A stretch of DNA of 64,000 nt from Agrocybe praecox (lineage: Eukaryota; Basidiomycota; Agaricomycetes; Agaricales; Agrocybaceae). The notes under the pieces were generated by a model, which was given only the letters and a program-made list of their open reading frames with translations, was not told where the DNA came from and ran no database searches. The DNA lies in contig OZ024847.1 in the NCBI GenBank assembly GCA_964017145.1, positions 1,612,001 to 1,676,000 on the forward strand, read 5' to 3'. Position numbers and translations under genes: made by a program. Shown piece after piece: positions 58,621-64,000 of this stretch; position 1 is the stretch's first letter, and each line of letters starts with the position of its first letter.

Positions 58621-59330
58621 CATACGCCTCTCGCCTTGGCCAAGGTCCGAAACAACCTGTGACCGTCGCGCAACTCGCGAAGGTCACACCTCAATTGCCT
58701 ATAAGCGCAGTGGCACAGGCAACCAATCAGAATGCAGTGGGCTGACAAAGTCGCGAAAGTGCAAGTCGCAGGAGGACCATCGAGAAGACAGGTCCTCATA
58801 CAGTTTGAAAGCGCAATCCCAACATGCGACTTCAACCTATACATTGTTCGTGCCCGCCGCGCTTTGCGCGACGGGGGCTCCACCCTCCAAATCTTGTCTA
58901 TGGCCCAGGCATACACAGGATATACCCTCCACACCGATGGTGTGGCCAACGAGCGAGACCTCGAATACCTTCGAGGCCAAGCTAACGCATCCTTCAGCCA
59001 GGTAGCCAATGGCATTAGTGTCAGCCTACCAGTTGCTACATCGTTCATCCGCATTGTGGATGTCCCCTATTACACTGATGCCGCAAGGACGTCCAGAATC
59101 ACTTCCGACATAGTGCAGGAGGCCCTCAAGTCCTCTCCGCTTGGCGGAAATCTATACTTTGCATGTGAAGCGCGCATAGTACACAACTCCCCGGCCAGCA
59201 CCATGGGTGTGGCTTACATCGACATCTGGGACTCTAAGTCCGGTGCCCGCGCCAAACAGATCATAAACAAGTCTGTTATGGTATTCGGAAGGCAGTGCAA
59301 AATTCAAGCTGCCACCACACACCAGCCATG
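58621..59330 (+). pseudogene. LINE ORF1 middle part, copy f (RNA-binding fold)
   Basis: It continues ORF1 after the LTR (YASRLGQGPKQP...). A small deletion and frame slip lie near 58745. It then encodes an RRM-like fold (RQVLIQFESAIPTCDFNLYI, EYLRGQANASFSQVANGISV, IVDVPYYTDAARTSRITSDI, VAYIDIWDSKSGARAKQIIN). It is broken at THQPC by the MITE-like insertions. Confidence 0.85.
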
Positions 59331-60150
59331 TCATTCATTTTTTTATATGAAATAATGGTAGTTGCCAAACATAGGGCATACATCCAGAATGGTACCTACC
59401 AGGGCTGGAAGTTGCCAGACCATCTGTTTCACTGCCTATATGCTTGACTGGTCATGTGTTGTGACTGGTTGTGACTGATTGCATCAAAACACAAACACAT
59501 GACTTTTTGCTTGCCTCTATTTACACATTCAGGGTCCACTGCCACAATTTTATGGCCTCAAATACAAACAAATAATAAATATGCTATGATCAGCCACCAA
59601 CACACCCAAACACTAAACAACTCAGGACTTAAGTTACGTCACACCCAAGTACTCTAATAAGGCAAGTGAACTTTGGACTTTGAGGATTTTGCGTAAAGGC
59701 CCATCAATGCATGATGATGGCAACCAAGACAGGAGCAAATAAGATCAAAATCTATTTTTAACTTGGATCTATTTTTAGAACACTTTACATATTTGGATAG
59801 TTCAAGCCTAAAATGGTATAGCCCACATTTTTTGGTGATTTTAAAAATTATATTTAGCATCCTATAAATATTTCAATCTTTTATTTTGATTTGTATCCGG
59901 CTTTCCGCGGATATTTTGCGTTTTGTGACTGAACCGTTGATGATTATGTAATAAAAAATATTTAGCATGATCCCTAAATTTTTCTCTACAACTTTGATTT
60001 TTGGTGGCTGTGCACCAAATCACATGACCGTTACATGATAATATACGTCTACAAGCCAGTAGACTGGCAACTGCCAGCCTGGTAGTTTCCATTCTGGATG
60101 TATGCCTAATGTCTGGCAACTGCCCATACTTGAAGACATCAAGTGAATGA
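59331..60150. mobile_element. MITE-like element B (820 bp)
   Basis: The ends start TCATTCA and are imperfect inverted repeats over about 80 bases. The left TTGCCAAACATAGGGCATAC pairs with the right GTATGCCTAATGTCTGGCAA. It shares its interior (in reverse) with elements A and C. No ORF. Confidence 0.8.
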
Positions 60151-60214
60151 TACAGGTGCACACACACCGGTGTCCCCCTCTGCCAGCGCTGCTCACCTAT
60201 AGCAGCTACCTTTA

Positions 60215-61113
60215 TATATCAAATGTAGCAAACTGCCTAAACCTAGTGATACATCCTGGGGGCCACTTTGCTACCTTCCGCTTTGGGATGTCCTAACACC
60301 TATAAGAGTGACTATAGGTGACGGTAGGCTGAAGTCATGTGATATAAGGCATGTGACTTGTGCACAGCCACCAAAACTAAAATTATATCGTTGGATAGAG
60401 AAAAATTCAGGGACCATGCTAAATATTTTTTATTACATAAGCATCAATGGTTCAGTCGCAAAACACAAAATACTTTTTGAACCTTGTGTATAAATCAAAA
60501 TAAAAGATTAAAATATTCATAGTGAGCTGAAAAAAAATTCTAAAATCATCAAAAAATGTGTACTATACTATATTAGGCTTGACCTACCTAATTAAGCAAA
60601 GTGTTCTAAAAATAGCTTCGCACTATAAATACATGCATTACCTACTCAATACATAAATTTCTAAAAATAGAAATTTGAACTAAAAATAGATCCGTTCTAA
60701 AAATAGATTTGATCTTATTTGGTCATGTCTTAGTCCCGTCCATGCATCAAGAGGACTTTATCGCAAAATCTCCAAGTCCAAAGTCCTCTTGCCTTATTGG
60801 GTTGTTTGAATGTGATGTCACTCAAGGGCTTTGTTTGTTTTGTATCAGGCCTGCCCCTGCTTGCTAATATTATTATTTGTTATTTGTTTGTATTTGAGGT
60901 CATATAAACATATGAGTGGAGCCTAAACATGTAAATAGAGGCAAGCAAAAAGTCATGTGCATTGATTTTGATGCCATCAATATCAGACACATGACTATAG
61001 TCACAAATAGTCACAATAGGCCTGCCAGCCAAAGGCCTTTCCAAAAAAGGCAGGTAGCAAATTGCCTACCTGGATGTATCACATAGGTTAGCAAACTGCC
61101 TACATTTGATATA
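60215..61113. mobile_element. MITE-like element C (899 bp)
   Basis: The left end TATATCAAATGTAGCAAACT and the reverse complement of the right end (…GCCTACATTTGATATA) pair over about 70 bases, including GTGATACATCC. The interior contains CTAAATATTTTTTATTACAT as in A. No ORF. 60151-60214 is a short spacer between B and C. Confidence 0.8.
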
Positions 61114-61478
61114 GAATTATGGCTGCACTGGCTGCGCTGCTGGCGATGGGGACACTCGGACAAAGGATGCAGGCAACGTGCCGCGTCATGCCCCCACTGC
61201 ATGGGCCCACACAAGGCCGACGAACATCGCGATGTTGCCAAGTGCTGCAAAGGGAACGCAAACGCGAACCCACCTCTCAAACCAACTCCTGCTGGCCAGC
61301 CGTGCCCCCACACGGAACACTGCGTCAATTGCAAGGGTGCCCACGCTGCGAACTCACGAAAATGCAAGTTCTGGACCAACCGCTTAGATCGCGCCTGGAT
61401 CGATGGCAAATATGCAGAGGTACGTCGCATGTGACAGAATCTCCGCGATCGTACTAACCCCCTCCCTGTAGCTTAATG
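61114..61478 (+). pseudogene. LINE ORF1 C-terminal CCHC knuckles, copy f
   Basis: It resumes as RCWRWGHSDKGCRQR, CPHCMGPHKADEHRDVAKCC and CPHTEHCVNCKGAHAANSRK: Cys/His knuckles that bind nucleic acid. A TGA at 61432-61434 (RRM then stop) precedes the natural TAA of the TAATG junction at 61474-61478. Confidence 0.88.
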
Positions 61479-61611
61479 CGCAACGGCCTCGGGAAGGACA
61501 TTAGTATATACTCGCACAATGTAGCCAAGAATTATAATTACTTGATTGTGCTCCTCGAAACGTTAATAGAAACTGTTGACGTTATCTTTGTACAAGAACC
61601 GCCTTGGCGGA
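61476..61611 (+). pseudogene. LINE ORF2 start (endonuclease N-terminus), copy f
   Basis: MRNGLGKDISIYSHNVAKNY through VIFVQEPPWR. It is cut off by the Gypsy LTR. Confidence 0.9.
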
Positions 61612-62034
61612 TGTGACGGGGTAGTACTATATATTCGTCCGATGCATCTTGTTACTTATTTTTATCTCTATTTTGGAATCTCGCACGCGCCGCCGTATCT
61701 TATCTTATCTAGTTCGGCCCGTGCTCGCTTAACGTATAATTAGATAATAGTAATTACCAGTACATATAATGACCGGTAGTAATATTTCTAATGACATCTT
61801 TACTTCTTGCCGACTCCTGTGTGATCCTTGAAGATCCTGAGAGTCGTACTCTACCCTCGCCGGCTGAGCACCCAGACATCTGCTCTCCCGCTCGGGGTGA
61901 CAGAGTCTCTAGCTGAAGAGTCACAACAGCCAGACCGTGACGTCCCGACGAACGTCACGCTCACAACCCTCTACTCTCGACTCCTCACATCGTGCACCTC
62001 CATGCTACGAAGTTCCGAACCACACAGCGTCACA
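61612..62034 (+). repeat. 5' LTR of Gypsy element 2 (423 bp)
   Basis: It begins TGTGACGGGGTAGTAC and ends CACAGCGTCACA, with a 7-base perfect inverted pair TGTGACG/CGTCACA. It contains TATATAAT-like words near 61765, and is not similar to the LTR of element 1. Confidence 0.88.
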
Positions 62035-62053
62035 ATGGTGGGGGCAGCGCGGA
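62035..62053 (+). other. Primer-binding site candidate
   Basis: ATGGTGGGGGCAGCGCGG directly follows the LTR. TGG one base in matches the CCA end of a tRNA. The tRNA was not identified. Confidence 0.55.
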
Positions 62054-62787
62054 CTTCAATCCCTGCATTGAAGGTGCTCTTTTCTCGCAACAAAAAACGG
62101 GACGACCAACCGACGAACGATTCGACGGACCAAGGTTAAGGAACGAGGGGAATCGGTTGACAGCGCTTTCGAGTTGCGTCAACCGTGCCTATCCGAGCAT
62201 ATGAAACGTAGCCGGTTGCGCCTTCGGGCTGCACTGTCTTAGTTTCGTACTCTCTCGGACCCTTTTCCGGGCCTTGGAATTCAGGGAGTGATTCAGAACG
62301 AGCCACAGTGGATAGCGCCTTCGGGCAGCATCTGCTTAAACTCGTTCGAAATTTGAAGATATAAGGTCTGCTGCGCCTATGGTAGCGCAGGCCGAAAATC
62401 TTCGAACCTTCAAGGATATAAGGTCTGCTGCGCCCATGGCAGCGCAGGCCGAAATTCTTTGAACCCTCAACTCCCTCTCGAAAACTCACGTCGAAGGAAC
62501 TCGCGAAAACCCCCTGCTATTTCAATTCACTTCCATTTCTATTCGTATAGCATGTCTACCCCTTTCCTCCTACCGATGCGCTTCGCTGGACGATCCGATC
62601 GTAGGAAAATTATTATTATTCAAACCCGTCTATTCAGTCTACTGCTCGCTCTAACGACTTGGCGATATCTCTCGGGGTTATGGAAATTTTCTAAGGGACT
62701 TATCACGTACAAAAACCTCCCTACACACACACATTCTTGCTTCGCTCTCGTCGTTTCAACCCTCCTATATTCCCCCCCCCCGGGTGT
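62054..62787 (+). repeat. Gypsy 2 leader with two hairpin-like 57-bp repeats
   Basis: GATATAAGGTCTGCTGCGCC at 62358 recurs at 62415. Each unit has the inverted words CTGCGC and GCGCAG around TATGG or CATGG, so the RNA could fold into two similar hairpins. No ORF is supported in the leader. Confidence 0.7.
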
Positions 62788-64000
62788 ATGGCGTCCTCGA
62801 GGAACTCCAATCGAGGTTCCACCAACGGAACCAATCCTAGTCGCGGAAGGAATACGGTTAATTCGCGTTCGACCACCCCGGGAGTGGAGTTACCTGCTCC
62901 CGTTGCCAGAAGAACCAACAACTCCAGACGAAGGGTCACCATAGAGGAAGGGCCTCCTGACCCTCAGACGGTTGGAGAAACTCTACCGTTAGAAGCGGGA
63001 GCTCTGGTTCTTGACCTTGCTGAATCGGTTGCTACTAGCGCCAGAAGCGAGGGAGCTGGCGCTCCTAGCTCGACGAATGGATCCTCAGTAGGTGGAGACG
63101 AAAGCTTTCGTTCTGCCTCGGCTACTCCGTCGCTTTCTTCCTTGTTTGGAACCCATAGCGCCAATGGATCGGACAACACCATCAATGCGAAACGCGACAA
63201 AAGGGAAGACGAATATCCGCGAATATTCCACGGTATACCAGTAGCGGGCGAACTCCCGCTATTCCGCGAACCTCTGCATACTTCCTTGCTAAAGTATCAT
63301 GCTCCTTTCGATCCATTGGTCGATCATGATCCTCTCGAAGAGTTCGGAGCCTCAGAAGGCGTGCTCCTTGGAAGACCGGCGGAGGAAGCTATATTGCTAA
63401 GGGATGTTATCCTTAGGTGGACCGCCCCGCATCTAGCTTGCTTCTGGGAGAATTTACCTCAAGCCATACAGTCGTTTGTTAAATCTCAAATTAGGATTAC
63501 CGACTTAATTTCGTATGACCTAACTACGGAGGAAACCTTCTACGCGTTACCCAAGGAACGACTGCATGAAATTGGGCAGATTCTCCTAGCCCTTTCTCAA
63601 ATATTGGAATCTTTGGCGGACTTCTTCTATCGCGGAAAACGTTCTTCGTTTACCGTGGACTCAAATTACTCCTTACTTCGTATGCTGGCCTGGCACGGAA
63701 ACCCTTCGGAAATCGTGCTGACGGTGCCGGTTTTGCAGCGACGATGTGAAATCGCCATATCGCACGTTACTCAGTACTTCAATAAGCTCCGGAAGCTATT
63801 CTCGGATAATGATGAAGTCATGTCGGTAGCCTCCTACCATTCATCCAACCCTTCGGAACGATCAATAATTGCTCAATCCTCTCCAAGGACCGTCCTAGCT
63901 CGTCTAGCAGCTCGAGACGATTATCCGTCAGGATTTAGCAGGGATAATTTGGCTACGCGACATTCTCTAATTAAGGAATTCGAAGAGAAAGGATCCAAAC
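62788..64000 (+). CDS. gag: Gypsy element 2 Gag-like protein, N-terminal 404 codons (partial)
   Basis: ATG 62788 (MASSRNSNRGSTNGTNPSRG) opens a frame with no stop to the window end. The first about 140 residues are Ser/Arg/Gly-rich and disordered. A compact helical domain follows (RWTAPHLACFWENLPQAIQS, LHEIGQILLALSQILESLAD, LQRRCEIAISHVTQYFNKLR). The Gag role is inferred from position after an LTR and primer site and from general make-up; no knuckle is reached yet. It does not resemble the Gag of element 1 by eye. Confidence 0.7.
   Translation, partial: MASSRNSNRGSTNGTNPSRGRNTVNSRSTTPGVELPAPVARRTNNSRRRVTIEEGPPDPQTVGETLPLEAGALVLDLAESVATSARSEGAGAPSSTNGSSVGGDESFRSASATPSLSSLFGTHSANGSDNTINAKRDKREDEYPRIFHGIPVAGELPLFREPLHTSLLKYHAPFDPLVDHDPLEEFGASEGVLLGRPAEEAILLRDVILRWTAPHLACFWENLPQAIQSFVKSQIRITDLISYDLTTEETFYALPKERLHEIGQILLALSQILESLADFFYRGKRSSFTVDSNYSLLRMLAWHGNPSEIVLTVPVLQRRCEIAISHVTQYFNKLRKLFSDNDEVMSVASYHSSNPSERSIIAQSSPRTVLARLAARDDYPSGFSRDNLATRHSLIKEFEEKGSK

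Larger units (their letters stand above)
57125..61611 (+). mobile_element. LINE copy f, carrying a solo LTR and two MITE-like elements
   Basis: The 5' end is as in copy c. ORF1 (from ATG 57268) is split by a solo LTR (58159-58620) and by 59331-61113. The knuckles, TAATG junction and endonuclease start follow, until the Gypsy LTR enters at 61612. In-frame stops occur at 57448-57450 and 61432-61434 (CGA in copy e). Confidence 0.9.
61612..64000 (+). mobile_element. Gypsy-type LTR retrotransposon 2, 5' part (runs off window)
   Basis: The LTR is followed by a primer-binding-like site, a long leader and a gag-like ORF open to the window end. GCGGA at 61607-61611 should be the 5-bp target duplication, with its partner beyond the window. 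Confidence 0.85.

Overview
The window looks like a transposon-dense, gene-poor stretch of a fungal genome, most likely a basidiomycete of the Agaricomycetes. The reasons are short GT-AG introns of about 47-70 bases in nearly every spliced gene, a Plavaka-type transposase, a TET/JBP-like 2-oxoglutarate oxygenase gene, a multi-intron hAT transposase, chromodomain Gypsy elements and many copies of one Tad-like LINE. No rRNA, tRNA or CRISPR was recognised. One run of exactly 200 N (52069-52268) marks an assembly gap.

Left part (1-13.4 kb). Two minus-strand genes come first: a partial acidic protein (1-725) and an intact 868-residue, 11-exon protein ending in a 2OG-Fe(II) oxygenase domain (873-3996). 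Then follow about 9 kb of decayed host-gene pieces: a Ser/Pro-rich relic, a CHD1-type chromatin remodeller relic and the 3' part of a berberine-bridge-like FAD oxidase.

Middle left (13.5-29.4 kb). An F-box-like gene is split near its 3' end by a 4478-bp hAT element with a perfect 8-bp target duplication. Beyond it lie two spliced ORFs of unknown function and a Plavaka transposase disabled by two frameshifts and one stop. Tandem repeats and a palindromic MITE-like element follow.

Centre (29.4-50.8 kb). Three insertions are nested. A minus-strand LINE (3' end at 30.8 kb, 5' part at 50.8 kb) is split by a long-TIR DNA element (31637-46968, 7-bp duplication). That element is split by an 11.4-kb chromoviral Gypsy (32262-43694, 5-bp duplication). 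The Gypsy codes gag, protease, RT, RNase H, integrase and chromodomain in one frame broken by three TGA codons. Between pol and the 3' LTR it also carries a spliced 818-residue ORF that I do not recognise. This is the best candidate here for something undescribed.

Right part (50.8-64 kb). Copies of the same LINE lie in both orientations. One (57125-61611) carries a solo LTR, two MITE-like elements and a second Gypsy whose 5' LTR and gag run off the window end. Comparing copies gives the LINE's full layout: 5' end, ORF1 with CCHC knuckles, a TAATG stop-start overlap, then endonuclease, RT, RNase H, a C-terminal zinc finger, the 3' UTR and poly(A).
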